Part shown: positions 55,453-64,000 of the stretch, piece after piece | How positions within the stretch are numbered: position 1 is the first letter of the stretch | Layout of the letters: each line of letters starts with the position of its first letter | NCBI RefSeq assembly: GCF_017603965.1 | Contig: NZ_CP071955.1 | Span: forward strand, 248,001 to 312,000 | Reading direction: 5' to 3' | Length of the DNA stretch: 64,000 nucleotides | From: Xanthomonas fragariae | GTDB lineage: Bacteria > Pseudomonadota > Gammaproteobacteria > Xanthomonadales > Xanthomonadaceae | The notes under the pieces: generated by a model | What the model was told of the DNA's origin: nothing | Databases searched by the model: none | Seen by the model: only the letters and a program-made list of their open reading frames with translations | Translations under genes and position numbers: made by a program

Positions 55453-57639
55453 ATGCAAAATTTAACAGATGACGAATTGCGTGCCGTAGCATACTATGCA
55501 ATTGGTGTCGGCTCAGAAGGCTCTGATATAGCTTATCAACTTGGTTTCTGCGGCAACCCTGTGCCGAATAATGAAGATGGCTCAGAAATGCTCAAGCCAA
55601 TTGGCAATAGTGGCTACACTATAGGTGAAATGCAAACTGACTTTGGCGCCAACAAAGATATTGCAAGCAATCTCGTAAGTTCATTTCAAAAATGGGCTGC
55701 AGCTAATCATCCAGATTGGATGCTGAAAGAGCAGGATGCTTCGCGTTTCGCATTTCTCCTGAGTCGGGATGGGCATCATATTCGCGACCCGCAATATGAT
55801 GCCCACAATAAAAAATATATGAGCGAGCATCATGGATCGCAAATCCAAAGCAGCCTCCTACCTGCTGCCGGCGTCGATATAGATAAAAATTTAAAATCAC
55901 ACCTAAATACTTACTTGTCAACCAATGATGGAAAAAGCTTCGTTCACAAACAAGATATCAGGCAAGTTGACATCTTGATAAACGACGTCGGAAAACGCTT
56001 AAAAACTACCGATCTTTATAAAAACGCAACGCCTGAAAATCAGGTGAAAATATTTTCCTCCTTAGCAAAAGCATACAATCAAAACCCGGCTTTTGTTGTT
56101 GGATCAAAGCATAGTTCAGGAATTCTCGGAGACATAGAAAATAATAAAATAAGAAGCTTTTCCGAAATTAACAATAAGATCGACTCTTCCCCAGAGTACA
56201 TGCGAACTGGTCGTGACGCAGCATTATCTGGTGCCGAAACGCTCAATGCTATTCGACGTGTTAGCGAAGCCAACCCCCTACAAGCCCCCTGGCAGGCCGT
56301 CATGGCCAATCCCCTGGTCGACCCCACTCAACTACACGCCGACCCCAAACATCCCCACCTTGCCGAGCACTACGCCACGGTCAAAGCCGTCTTTGTCGAT
56401 CCGGTTCAAGGGCGCGCCTTTGTGCAAGCGCTCGAACACGGCAATTCGCACAATTACGGCGATCCCGCCAAATCCAACTCCCGTGGTTTCTACGCCGAAG
56501 GCAAAGACTTCGTGCAATGGGATCGGGATGGACACGGGCGCGCCTTCGTCGGTGGCCAGTGGTCGGAGGTCTCCCGCAGCGAACTTGCCCTTGCTCAAAA
56601 TCAAGACGGCACCCTCGACGTCAATCTCAACCGCAACGGCCAAACCCACAGCCTGCTGCACGTCACGCATCCGTCGCTTCACCACCACAGCCCTGCATCA
56701 GCGCACGCGCACCACGGCCATGACGCTGGCACCTTGCACCAGAGCGTGCATGCGCATGCGACCACCCTCGATCAGCACATGCCCGGCATGCCATCAGCGG
56801 CGCACTCGCAGAGCGCCACACGGCATGACAATCCCATTGTGGGCGGGCCAACGACGGGCCATGTGCCGCTCACCCCGCCGACGGCGAAACCACCACACCT
56901 CCCGCTGACGACGACACAGCCCCTGGAGCCCGGCGACCGCGGCGCCGCCGTGCACGCCTTGCAACAACACTTGCAAACCATCGGCGCCACCGACCGCGAT
57001 GGCAACGCCATCAAGGACGACAGGCACTACGGCCCACGCACTCAGCAGGCGGTGGAGAACTTCCAACTCTGGACCGGCCGCAACACCACCGGCATCGCTG
57101 ATCCAGGCACACTCGAAGCACTGCAAACGCATGCCCAGTTCGCCACCCGCCAGAAGGCGCAGGACCTCGCCCCAGGTCGCCATCTTGCCGATCACGCCCA
57201 GCCTGCCTCTTCCCATTTGGCCGATGCCCTCGCCCAGCACCCGGCCCCGCCGCGCCCCGACCTGACCCCGGCTCAAGAGCAAGCCGCGCCCAAGGCGCTG
57301 GAACCCTACAGCAACCCCAATTCCCCACTGCACGCGCTCTACGCCCAGACCAAGACCACCCTGGAAGGCAAGGACGTGCCGATGTCCGAGGAACGCCTGC
57401 ATCAGGTCGTCGGCCAGATGGCGCTCTATGACATGAGCCCAGGGGGGAATAATCAGTTCGCGGTCAAGGGCGATACGCTCTATGTCATCGATCTCGATGC
57501 CTGCTACAACCGCTTCAGCCTAGACCTGCGCGAACCGGCGCCGTCGATGCAGGCCACCCTCCAGCACGTGCAGACCCAGCAGCAGACACTGGAAGCAGAG
57601 TTGACCAGCACGCGCGAGCCGCCGTCCTATAGCCGGTAG
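55453..57639 (+). CDS. Antibacterial T4SS effector (X-Tfe), variant 2
   Basis: The 728-residue protein has a head (1 to about 270) related to but well diverged from variant 1: LTDDELRAVAYYAIGVGSEG with Glu22, then NSGYTIGEMQTDFGANKDIA, and HHIRDPQYD. From about residue 271 (SEANPL) to the end it equals variant 1 except for scattered changes such as H/Q. It shares the same peptidoglycan-binding domain and VirD4-recognition-like tail. The base composition switches from AT-rich to GC-rich at the shared boundary near 56263. This is a clear domain-swap effector whose neighbour upstream is a new immunity gene. Confidence 0.82.
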   Translation: MQNLTDDELRAVAYYAIGVGSEGSDIAYQLGFCGNPVPNNEDGSEMLKPIGNSGYTIGEMQTDFGANKDIASNLVSSFQKWAAANHPDWMLKEQDASRFAFLLSRDGHHIRDPQYDAHNKKYMSEHHGSQIQSSLLPAAGVDIDKNLKSHLNTYLSTNDGKSFVHKQDIRQVDILINDVGKRLKTTDLYKNATPENQVKIFSSLAKAYNQNPAFVVGSKHSSGILGDIENNKIRSFSEINNKIDSSPEYMRTGRDAALSGAETLNAIRRVSEANPLQAPWQAVMANPLVDPTQLHADPKHPHLAEHYATVKAVFVDPVQGRAFVQALEHGNSHNYGDPAKSNSRGFYAEGKDFVQWDRDGHGRAFVGGQWSEVSRSELALAQNQDGTLDVNLNRNGQTHSLLHVTHPSLHHHSPASAHAHHGHDAGTLHQSVHAHATTLDQHMPGMPSAAHSQSATRHDNPIVGGPTTGHVPLTPPTAKPPHLPLTTTQPLEPGDRGAAVHALQQHLQTIGATDRDGNAIKDDRHYGPRTQQAVENFQLWTGRNTTGIADPGTLEALQTHAQFATRQKAQDLAPGRHLADHAQPASSHLADALAQHPAPPRPDLTPAQEQAAPKALEPYSNPNSPLHALYAQTKTTLEGKDVPMSEERLHQVVGQMALYDMSPGGNNQFAVKGDTLYVIDLDACYNRFSLDLREPAPSMQATLQHVQTQQQTLEAELTSTREPPSYSR

Positions 57640-57689
57640 TGAGAGGCATCGCATGATCGCAACGCAACCCCACACACGGACACTGCGCC

Positions 57690-58544
57690 TTGTTGAATAA
57701 ACAACCGACTGACCAATTGCACGTGCATGCCGCAGCCCTGACGGCGCTGCGCCAGCGTCAACTCCCGGTGATGCACACTTGCCAAGCCGAACTCGCACAC
57801 GGCGTAGGGCAGTTACAGACCAAAGGGAAGATGACGGCCACCCTGATCTATGCCTGGTATGGCCTCGAAACATTGGCCGATGCCCATGCGGCAACGCTGC
57901 GTGCGTTGACTGACGAACACGATTCGGGTGCCCAGATGCTGGCACAGGGCACCATTGAGATGGCGGTCGACGTTCTCTATCTGCTTGGCGACCTGGAGGG
58001 AGATCGCATCGCGGCCGCATTACGGCACCATATCGACGCCCAGATCGCCCGCTTCAAGGCATGGCAGGTGGCGCAACCGGAAGAGACCGTCGCCAGCCAA
58101 TGGGCAGATAAATTGGCATCTGACAGCCGCAAGACCTCCTGGTACGCCGATGCCGCCCACTGGCCGGGCCTGGGCGCCCGGGCCGATGCCGCAGGGGTCG
58201 GGCGCTGGGTTCATCCGGTCATGGCGTCGGCGGCAAATGCCACGCAGCTACTGGCTGCCGGCACACAGAATTACCTGCTCTGCGAACAGGGATCGCCGGC
58301 CCTGCGCAGTGCCACGCACGCCTATCGCTCGGCGAGAATCGGCTCAGATACGGCCTACATGGAAGCCGTCGCGTTGTCTTTGTTCGCCCGGGCGTTGCAT
58401 GCCATCGCCACGATCCTTGGCGATAAGGTGGCGCTCACTATCGCGCAATCGGCTGTCGAGCAGATGGACACCCTATTGGCCGAACACCAGACATCTGTCG
58501 CGGCACAGCAGAACGACGACAACCTGTATATCAAGCTCTTCTAA
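57690..58544 (+). CDS. Conserved helical protein following the effector cassette
   Basis: The 284-residue protein starts at a TTG (MLNKQPTDQLHVHAAALTAL), with no good upstream ribosome site. An alternative is re-initiation after the 15-codon leader ATG at 57653, which stops at 57700, overlapping this start. It is nearly all helical and Ala/His-rich: MTATLIYAWYGLETLADAHA, EMAVDVLYLLGDLEGDRIAA and HPVMASAANATQLLAAGTQN. No signal peptide is seen. The family is not recognised. It may be a cytoplasmic helper of the effector (chaperone or adaptor), but only position supports this. The stop TAA coincides with an IS5 target site. Confidence 0.7.
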   Translation: MLNKQPTDQLHVHAAALTALRQRQLPVMHTCQAELAHGVGQLQTKGKMTATLIYAWYGLETLADAHAATLRALTDEHDSGAQMLAQGTIEMAVDVLYLLGDLEGDRIAAALRHHIDAQIARFKAWQVAQPEETVASQWADKLASDSRKTSWYADAAHWPGLGARADAAGVGRWVHPVMASAANATQLLAAGTQNYLLCEQGSPALRSATHAYRSARIGSDTAYMEAVALSLFARALHAIATILGDKVALTIAQSAVEQMDTLLAEHQTSVAAQQNDDNLYIKLF

Positions 58545-58916
58545 GAGCGGCTAACAAAACCCAGGGAGAAGTCGTAAGCAGATGATGGAGCAAGCAAGCC
58601 AGAGCAACGCCAAGTGGATATCGATGCGGCGTTCAAAGCGGATGCGCAGTTTGCCCATGCCTGCGAACCAGGCATGTGTGCGCTCGACGACCCAGCGATG
58701 ACGGCCCAACCGATCATTTCGCTCAATGCTCTTGCGTGCGATCCGGGCAATGATGCCGCGCTGCTTGAGCAAGGTGCGACACCGTTCGATGTCGTAGGCT
58801 TTGTCGGCATGCAGTTTGCCTGGCCAGCGACGCGGGCGCCGAAGCTGTTGGATCGACGCGGGCGCCGAAGCTGTTGGATCAGGTGCGTGATCGATTGCGG
58901 CTCTGGCACGTTTCAA
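58545..58916 (-). pseudogene. IS5-family transposase C-terminal remnant with terminal repeat
   Basis: The element edge GAGCGGCTAACAAAAC begins right after the TAA stop of the previous gene. The minus strand encodes LHADKAYDIERCRTLLKQRG, then RHRWVVERTHAWFAGMGKLR and RIDIHLALLWLACSIICLRL, the C-terminal end of an IS5-group DDE transposase. The 5' part is lost. A 26-bp tandem duplication (GACGCGGGCGCCGAAGCTG as its core) occurs near 58834-58880. This element shares its end with the MITEs and is their likely parent. Confidence 0.88.
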
Positions 58917-58961
58917 GCATTCGATGGAAATTGCCGACGCTTGGGAAATCGCTGGGTGGTC

Positions 58962-60800
58962 TCACCCATCCAACAGCGCCTTATCCCGCACCGCGCCCTT
59001 ATCTGCGCTGGTCGCCAGCAACGCGTACGCCTTCAACGCAGTGGTGACCTTGCGTGGGCGTACTTCGACCGGCTTCCATCCTTTGGCATCCTGCCCCGCG
59101 CGACGCGCAGCAAGTTCCTCGTCGCAGACGCGCAGATTGATCGAGCGACCTGGAATGTCGATCAGGATCTTGTCGCCGTCGCGCACCAGGCCGATCGCGC
59201 CGCCCGCTGCTGCTTCCGGCGAGGCATGGCCGATGGACAGGCCCGAGGTGCCGCCGGAGAAGCGGCCGTCGGTGAGCAGGGCGCATTGTTTGCCCAGGCC
59301 CTTGGATTTGAGGTAACTCGTGGGATACAGCATTTCCTGCATGCCGGGGCCGCCCTTGGGGCCCTCGTAGCGGATCACCACGATATCGCCGGCTTTGACT
59401 TCGTCGGCGAGGATGCCTTTGACGGCCGAATCCTGGCTTTCGTAGACGCGGGCGTTGCCTTCGAACACGTGGATCGATTCGTCCACGCCGGCGGTTTTCA
59501 CCACACAGCCGTCGCGCGCGATATTGCCGTACAGCACGGCCAGGCCGCCTTCTTGCGAGAACGCGTGCGCGACATCGCGGATGCAGCCTTCGCTGCGATC
59601 GGTGTCCAGGGTGTCCCAGCGGGTGGCTTGGCTGAAGGCGATCTGCGTGGGAATGCCGGCCGGACCCGCCATGTAGAACGTGTGCACGCTCTCATCGTCG
59701 GTCTGGGTGATGTCCCATTGCGCGATGGCGTCCGCCAAGCTGCGTGCGTGCACGGTGGCTGCGTTGGTATGCAGCAGGCCACCGCGCGCGAGTTCGCCGA
59801 GGATGGCCATGATGCCGCCAGCGCGATGCACGTCTTCGATGTGGTACTGAGGCGTGTTGGGTGCGACTTTGCAGAGCTGCGGCACGCGCTTGGATAGACG
59901 ATCGATATCGCGCATGCCGAACGGTACTTCGCCTTCCTGCGCGGCGGCGAGCAGATGCAAAATGGTGTTGGTCGATCCGCCCATCGCGATGTCCAGGGTC
60001 ATCGCGTTTTCGAATGCCTCGAAGGTGGCGATGCCGCGCGGCAGAGCGGTGGGATCTTCGCCGCCATACCAGCGATGACACAGCTCCACCGCAACGCGTC
60101 CGGCGCGCAGAAACAACTGCTCGCGGTCGGCGTGCGTGGCCACCACGGTGCCGTTGCCGGGCAACGACAGGCCGAGCGCTTCGGTCAGGCAGTTCATCGA
60201 GTTGGCGGTAAACATGCCCGAGCACGAGCCGCAGGTGGGGCAGGCGCTGCGTTCGAACTCGGCGACCTTTTCATCGGAGGCGTTATCGTCGGCGGCGATC
60301 ACCATCGCATCGATCAGGTCGAGCTTGTGTTCGGACAACTTGGTCTTGCCCGCTTCCATCGGCCCGCCGGACACGAACACGGTCGGGATGTTGAGCCGTA
60401 GCGCGGCCATCAACATGCCGGGGGTGATTTTGTCGCAATTGGAAATGCACACCAGCGCGTCGGCGCAATGTGCGTTGACCATATATTCGACCGAGTCGGC
60501 GATGATTTCGCGGCTGGGCAATGAATACAGCATGCCGTCGTGGCCCATCGCGATGCCGTCGTCCACCGCGATGGTGTCGAACTCCTTGGCCACGCCGCCG
60601 ACGCGTTCGATCTCGCGCGCGACCAGCTGACCAAGATCCTTCAGATGCACGTGCCCGGGCACGAACTGGGTGAACGAGTTGGCGATGGCAATGATGGGCT
60701 TGTGGAAGTCGCCATCCTGCATGCCGGTAGCGCGCCACAGTGCGCGGGCGCCGGCCATGTTGCGGCCGTGGGTGGAGGTCTTGGAGCGGTACTCGGGCAT
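58962..60800 (-). CDS. ilvD: Dihydroxy-acid dehydratase
   Basis: IlvD makes branched-chain 2-oxo acids with an Fe-S cluster. The 612-residue protein starts [20 protein letters not shown], matching the usual start; the ORF extension of 13 codons upstream is rejected. Cluster and substrate motifs are [54 protein letters not shown] and [20 protein letters not shown]. It needs an intact cluster, so it is sensitive to oxidants. The gene is intact. Confidence 0.95.
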   Translation of the reverse strand: MPEYRSKTSTHGRNMAGARALWRATGMQDGDFHKPIIAIANSFTQFVPGHVHLKDLGQLVAREIERVGGVAKEFDTIAVDDGIAMGHDGMLYSLPSREIIADSVEYMVNAHCADALVCISNCDKITPGMLMAALRLNIPTVFVSGGPMEAGKTKLSEHKLDLIDAMVIAADDNASDEKVAEFERSACPTCGSCSGMFTANSMNCLTEALGLSLPGNGTVVATHADREQLFLRAGRVAVELCHRWYGGEDPTALPRGIATFEAFENAMTLDIAMGGSTNTILHLLAAAQEGEVPFGMRDIDRLSKRVPQLCKVAPNTPQYHIEDVHRAGGIMAILGELARGGLLHTNAATVHARSLADAIAQWDITQTDDESVHTFYMAGPAGIPTQIAFSQATRWDTLDTDRSEGCIRDVAHAFSQEGGLAVLYGNIARDGCVVKTAGVDESIHVFEGNARVYESQDSAVKGILADEVKAGDIVVIRYEGPKGGPGMQEMLYPTSYLKSKGLGKQCALLTDGRFSGGTSGLSIGHASPEAAAGGAIGLVRDGDKILIDIPGRSINLRVCDEELAARRAGQDAKGWKPVEVRPRKVTTALKAYALLATSADKGAVRDKALLDG

Positions 60801-60858
60801 GGCGAATTGGACGGCTGATCGGCGAGTGGTGGCTGGCAATTAGAACGCGTCACGACTG

Positions 60859-61041
60859 TTGCTGCTGCAACCGTCGCGGCGCATTCAGGTGATCCAGCAC
60901 GGTAGCACGCAGCTGTTCATTCGGCTCGCCGACGCGTCCGGCGGTATGCGGCAGTTTGCAGCCGTCGATGGAATGTGTGGCACATCGCGCGAGCAGGCGC
61001 TGACGATGCTCACGGCGCTGAAGCGTGCGACCGGGCCTTGA
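60859..61041 (+). other. Possible small ORF or gene remnant
   Basis: A 60-codon frame reads MLLQPSRRIQVIQHGSTQLF, then RLADASGGMRQFAAVDGMCG and LTMLTALKRATGP. The composition is protein-like, but it overlaps nothing known and has no obvious ribosome site. It could be a true small gene or the tail of a lost one. Confidence 0.3.
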
Positions 61042-61065
61042 AGGCTCGCGCGGGCAGCGCAGCCA

Positions 61066-61611
61066 TCAGCTGCTGCTGGGCACGCCCAGATACTGATCCT
61101 TGAGCCGCACATAATGATGCGCGGAGTAATGCAGGCTTTCGATTTCCTTGTCGCTGAGCATGCGCGCCAGGCGCGCGGGATTGCCCAGCCACAACTCGGC
61201 TTCGCCGACGATCTTGCCCGGGCCGACCACCGCACCGGCGCCGACAAATCCGTAGTGTTTGACGGTGGCGCCATCGAGCACGCAGGCGCCCATGCCGATC
61301 AGGCACAGGTCTTCGATGGTGCACGCATGCAGGATGGTGCCGTGGCCGACGGTGACGTCTTCGCCGATCACGGTCGGATAGCCGGCCTTGTTGAACGGGC
61401 TGTGGTGACTGACGTGGATAATGGTGCCGTCCTGCAGGTTGGTACGTGCGCCGATCTGCACATGATTGACGTCGCCGCGAATCACCGTGCCCGGCCAAAC
61501 CGACACGTCATCGCCCAGGCTCACCTTGCCGATGATGGTACAGGCCGGGTCGACGTAGACGCGTGCGCCTAGCTGTGGGGTGTGGTCCAGGAACGAACGG
61601 ATCGGGGTCAC
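61066..61611 (-). CDS. yrdA: Gamma-carbonic-anhydrase-like hexapeptide protein (YrdA/CaiE type)
   Basis: The 181-residue left-handed beta-helix protein has hexapeptide repeats from CTIIGKVSLGDDVSVWPGTV to GAGAVVGPGKIVGEAEL. Zinc ligand histidines lie in VIRGDVNHVQIG, IIHVSHHSPF and VTVGHGTILHAC. The GTG at 61611 (MTPIRSFLDHTPQLG) has GGAGAG upstream and is preferred over an ATG 28 codons earlier. Enzyme activity in this subfamily is often absent, so carbonic anhydrase function is not certain. Confidence 0.9.
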   Translation of the reverse strand: MTPIRSFLDHTPQLGARVYVDPACTIIGKVSLGDDVSVWPGTVIRGDVNHVQIGARTNLQDGTIIHVSHHSPFNKAGYPTVIGEDVTVGHGTILHACTIEDLCLIGMGACVLDGATVKHYGFVGAGAVVGPGKIVGEAELWLGNPARLARMLSDKEIESLHYSAHHYVRLKDQYLGVPSSS

Positions 61612-61822
61612 GGCACTCTCCGGCAATCTAACGTGTCGCCCGATGCGGGCACTGTTTGCATGATAGCGGGCGGTGCACGGGTGCGTGCGACGCACCCGGG
61701 TGCTGCGTTGTCGGATAGGCCGTCACGCTGTCTGGCAAGGTCGAGCGCACCAAAGAAATCCTGCCATGTGCCGATAACCGGGAAGACCTGTCACGCCTGT
61801 GGCGGGCGCTTCCTTGGACATC

Positions 61823-63103
61823 ATGCAAACCAGCGCCGGCATGCTCAAAACCATCGACTCAGGTCAACTGCGCCCCGGCATGTATGTCTACAAGCTGCTG
61901 GGCGCGTGGGTGCACCATCCGTTCTGGAAGACCTCGTTTCTGGTCGACTCCGACGATGTGGACAAGATCCATGGTAGTCGCATCGAGCAACTGGTGATCG
62001 ATACCGCGCGTGGGTTGGATGTGGAAGCGGCGCCTGCGGCCGCTGCGCAAGCCGAGCCGGTTGCCGCGAGCCCGCCGCTGCCGTCTGCAACCGAGCCATC
62101 CGCTCCCGAACCGCCGGAGCCTGCCGGCAAGGCGCGCACCGCGCGAACGAACAGCGTCACTGCACAGGTCGGTATCGAGGCCGAGGTGGTGCGCGCGCGG
62201 CGTATTTTCGAAGACGGCCGCGACACGGTCGAGGCGATGTTTCGCGATGTACGGCTTGGTCGCACGGTCGACACCGAGGCGGCGATGCCGTTGGTGGAAG
62301 CCATCAACGATTCGGTGCTGCGGCATCCGCAAGCCTTGATCAGCGTGGCGCGTCTCAAAACCGCCGACGATTATACCTATCTGCATTCAATGGCCGTGGC
62401 AGGCTTGATGAGCGGGTTGGCACGCCAACTCGGTCTGCCCGAGGCGCAGGTGGTGGAAGCGGCGATGGGCGGCCTGTTGCACGACATGGGCAAGGCGGTG
62501 ACGCCACTGGAAATTCTCAACAAGCCGGGTAAGCTCACCGACGAAGAAATGGAGGTCATGCGCCAGCACCCGCTGGATGGCCACCGTTTGCTGGTGGCCG
62601 GCGGCGTGCAGAGCGCGGTGGTGCTGGAGATCGCGCTGCATCATCACGAAAAGATCGACGGCAGCGGTTATCCGAATCGATTGGTGGGCGAGAATATCTC
62701 GCTGATGTCGCGAATGGGCGCGGTGTGCGATGTGTACGACGCCATCAGCTCGGACCGTCCTTACAAACGCGGCTGGGATCCGGCCGAATCGCTCAAGCGC
62801 ATGGCGTCGTGGCAGGGGCATTTCGACCCGGCTGTATTTCAGGCGTTCGTGCGTCGACTCGGCATTTATCCGGTCGGCTCATTGGTGCGGCTGGAATCGC
62901 AGAAGCTGGCGGTGGTGATCGAGCAGTCGCCCGATTCGCTGCTCAAGCCGAGGGTGCGCGTGTTCTATTCGGCCAAGCTGCGCAGCCACGTGTTGGTGCA
63001 GGACATCGACCTCTCGCGGCCGGATTGCCAGGACCGCATCGCGCAGATGGAAAGCCCGACCGACTGGGGCTTCCGCGATCTTGAGAAACTCTGGCTGGCG
63101 TAG
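61823..63103 (+). CDS. HD-GYP cyclic-di-GMP phosphodiesterase with DUF3391 domain
   Basis: The 426-residue soluble enzyme degrades cyclic di-GMP, a regulator of virulence and biofilm in Xanthomonas. The N-terminal DUF3391 domain reads MLKTIDSGQLRPGMYVYKLL and FWKTSFLVDSDDVDKIHGS. A Pro/Ala-rich linker follows, then the HD-GYP domain: YLHSMAVAGLMSGLARQLGL, GGLLHDMGKAVTPLEILNKP with the HD pair, and IALHHHEKIDGSGYPNRLVG with the GYP motif. DVYDAISSDRPYKRGW ends the core. The start is the ATG at 61823, or a GTG eight codons upstream. Confidence 0.92.
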   Translation: MQTSAGMLKTIDSGQLRPGMYVYKLLGAWVHHPFWKTSFLVDSDDVDKIHGSRIEQLVIDTARGLDVEAAPAAAAQAEPVAASPPLPSATEPSAPEPPEPAGKARTARTNSVTAQVGIEAEVVRARRIFEDGRDTVEAMFRDVRLGRTVDTEAAMPLVEAINDSVLRHPQALISVARLKTADDYTYLHSMAVAGLMSGLARQLGLPEAQVVEAAMGGLLHDMGKAVTPLEILNKPGKLTDEEMEVMRQHPLDGHRLLVAGGVQSAVVLEIALHHHEKIDGSGYPNRLVGENISLMSRMGAVCDVYDAISSDRPYKRGWDPAESLKRMASWQGHFDPAVFQAFVRRLGIYPVGSLVRLESQKLAVVIEQSPDSLLKPRVRVFYSAKLRSHVLVQDIDLSRPDCQDRIAQMESPTDWGFRDLEKLWLA

Positions 63104-63273
63104 TCGTTGTGCGTGCATTGCCTTTCCAAGTCGATGCCATCGCGCCTGTCTGCAAGTTCGACCGTGGTCGGTTGAGCTCTGGCCGGTGTCGTCGTTATAC
63201 CGATGACGTCAAGGCCCAAGCTATCACTCGACACACGGTGCCAGGTGGCGTCCGTCAGACGCTCACGTTGGTG

Positions 63274-63298
63274 TTCGGCAAGCCCGCTACGCCTTCGC
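63274..63298 (+). promoter_or_regulatory. Perfect PIP box with -10 element
   Basis: TTCGG, 15 bases, TTCGC, then a CACGAT -10-like box (YANNNT) about 32 bases downstream, at 63330-63335. Both match the HrpX promoter rule. The next good start codon is at 63506. 63104-63273 holds no recognised gene. Confidence 0.88.
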
Positions 63299-63505
63299 CA
63301 TCTGCGCAGCGGGTTTGCGATCGATCGATCACGATGTTCGATACACGAGAGCTGGATCGGCAGCGCTTCGACCAGACGAAAAGCAAGCTCATCAGTGGCG
63401 CCGATGCGCGAGAGCTGGCAGTGTTCGGCGGACATCCCTGAGCCGCATCAGCTTGACCAAATCCAACAACGAGCCGTCTTTTTCATCGTGAAGCGGAGCG
63501 AAAAA

Positions 63506-64000
63506 ATGCTGAGTCCAAAGAACAGCAATCGTCGGAAGCATGCCCAGAGCACCTACCAAAGTCTGCCAGAGCAGGCGACTGGCCGGCCGGCGAGCTCGGG
63601 TGCAGTTGCCCCCGGAATGTCCTCCCCCTCAGCGCCTTCTGGCGTCCTCACCGAACTGCAAGCTCGACCGACTAAGCGCCCTCGCAACGAGGCATCTGCT
63701 GCGCGGTCGGCGCCGGAATCGGGCGCGCATCCGGCTCCGAATGGCACATCGATACCGTTTTCCTCTTCCGCTTTGTCGTACGGCGACCGGCCCCCTAACA
63801 GTCATCTTCATCATTCTCAACTTTGGCGCGCCGATGCGCCTGAGCCACAGGGGACAACAGTGCAGCAGCCTGCTTCTGAGGACGCCGCAGTTCATGAAGA
63901 ACGTCAGGCGCAAGTTGATTGTCCATCAACCTCGGGCGATATGCGCAGCGAGTTCGCCAAGCTAAGAAACAACTTGCGAAACGGGACCAGATGGTCAAGC
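63506..64000 (+). CDS. Candidate HrpX-regulated type III effector, partial
   Basis: 165 codons are visible and the frame is open at the window end. It starts MLSPKNSNRRKHAQSTYQSL with GGAG seven bases upstream. It is Ser/Pro/Ala/Gln-rich and probably disordered for the first 140 residues, as is usual for type III secretion signals. A basic patch RPTKRPRNE near residue 56 could be a nuclear-import signal. The N-terminus does not match an effector I can name. A perfect PIP box and -10 lie upstream. Without the 3' end the activity cannot be judged. Confidence 0.65.
   Translation, partial: MLSPKNSNRRKHAQSTYQSLPEQATGRPASSGAVAPGMSSPSAPSGVLTELQARPTKRPRNEASAARSAPESGAHPAPNGTSIPFSSSALSYGDRPPNSHLHHSQLWRADAPEPQGTTVQQPASEDAAVHEERQAQVDCPSTSGDMRSEFAKLRNNLRNGTRWSS

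Larger units (their letters stand above)
51979..57798 (+). repeat. Tandem cassette copy 2
   Basis: This holds the same outer sequence as copy 1 but is about 760 bp longer, because a toxin stub and a second immunity gene are inserted between the first immunity gene and the effector gene. Downstream, the tail gene continues intact beyond the repeat. Confidence 0.92.

Noticed and set aside
63310..63335. GATCGATCGATC tandem as a special element
   Set aside because: It is a short low-complexity run between the PIP box and the -10 box. No further copies make it an array.
1..64000. CRISPR arrays, tRNA or rRNA genes
   Set aside because: No regularly spaced repeats and no cloverleaf or rRNA sequence were seen. 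The only repeated short sequences are MITE ends, XopR repeats and the cassette duplication.

Overview
The window is chromosomal DNA of a Xanthomonas-type gammaproteobacterium. It is GC-rich and carries genes typical of the genus: xopR and xopD type III effector genes, two perfect plant-inducible-promoter (PIP) boxes, an ohr gene, an HD-GYP phosphodiesterase, and VirD4 with bacteria-killing type IV effectors. The species cannot be fixed from this sequence. Many genes are broken by IS elements, small IS5-derived repeats (MITEs) or frameshifts, so this is a genome in active decay.

Layout. 1-4460: leucine/isovalerate genes liuB and liuA on the minus strand, with a divergent TetR gene cut by an IS30-type element. 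4.7-9.6 kb: a decayed PepSY gene, a cytochrome c, a secreted nuclease, and a Zur-like box between merC and a dead COG0523 metallochaperone. 9.7-11.1 kb: xopR with its PIP promoter. 11.4-20.3 kb: housekeeping genes (zapE, ohr, aldo/keto reductases, rluE). 20.5-24.9 kb: xopD bracketed by MITE/IS5 remnants. 24.9-36 kb: hrpB, yehS, tatD, an MFS pump, cobB, an OYE-type reductase, an IS3 remnant and purU. 36-40.2 kb: a graveyard holding an MFS pseudogene split by a MITE, dead BaeSR-like regulators, and an efflux outer-membrane gene cut by an IS4-type element. 40.4-43.1 kb: metE under a cobalamin riboswitch. 43.5-46.7 kb: an Abi_2 defence gene with a candidate upstream structured RNA, an HxlR regulator and an IS481 remnant.

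46.9-58.5 kb is the most striking part. A cassette of virD4, a periplasmic immunity gene and an antibacterial effector gene is present twice in tandem. The two VirD4 proteins are identical. The effectors are identical from about residue 262/271 to the end (a peptidoglycan-binding domain and a VirD4-recognition-like tail) but have different, AT-rich N-terminal toxin domains. The second copy also holds a dead toxin stub and an unrelated extra immunity gene. This looks like a polymorphic type IV killing locus caught while swapping its toxin head and immunity partner. No virB genes are in the window, so the secretion channel must lie elsewhere.

58.5-64 kb: an IS5 remnant, ilvD, a gamma-carbonic-anhydrase-like gene, an HD-GYP gene, and the start of a probable HrpX-controlled type III effector gene that runs off the right edge.
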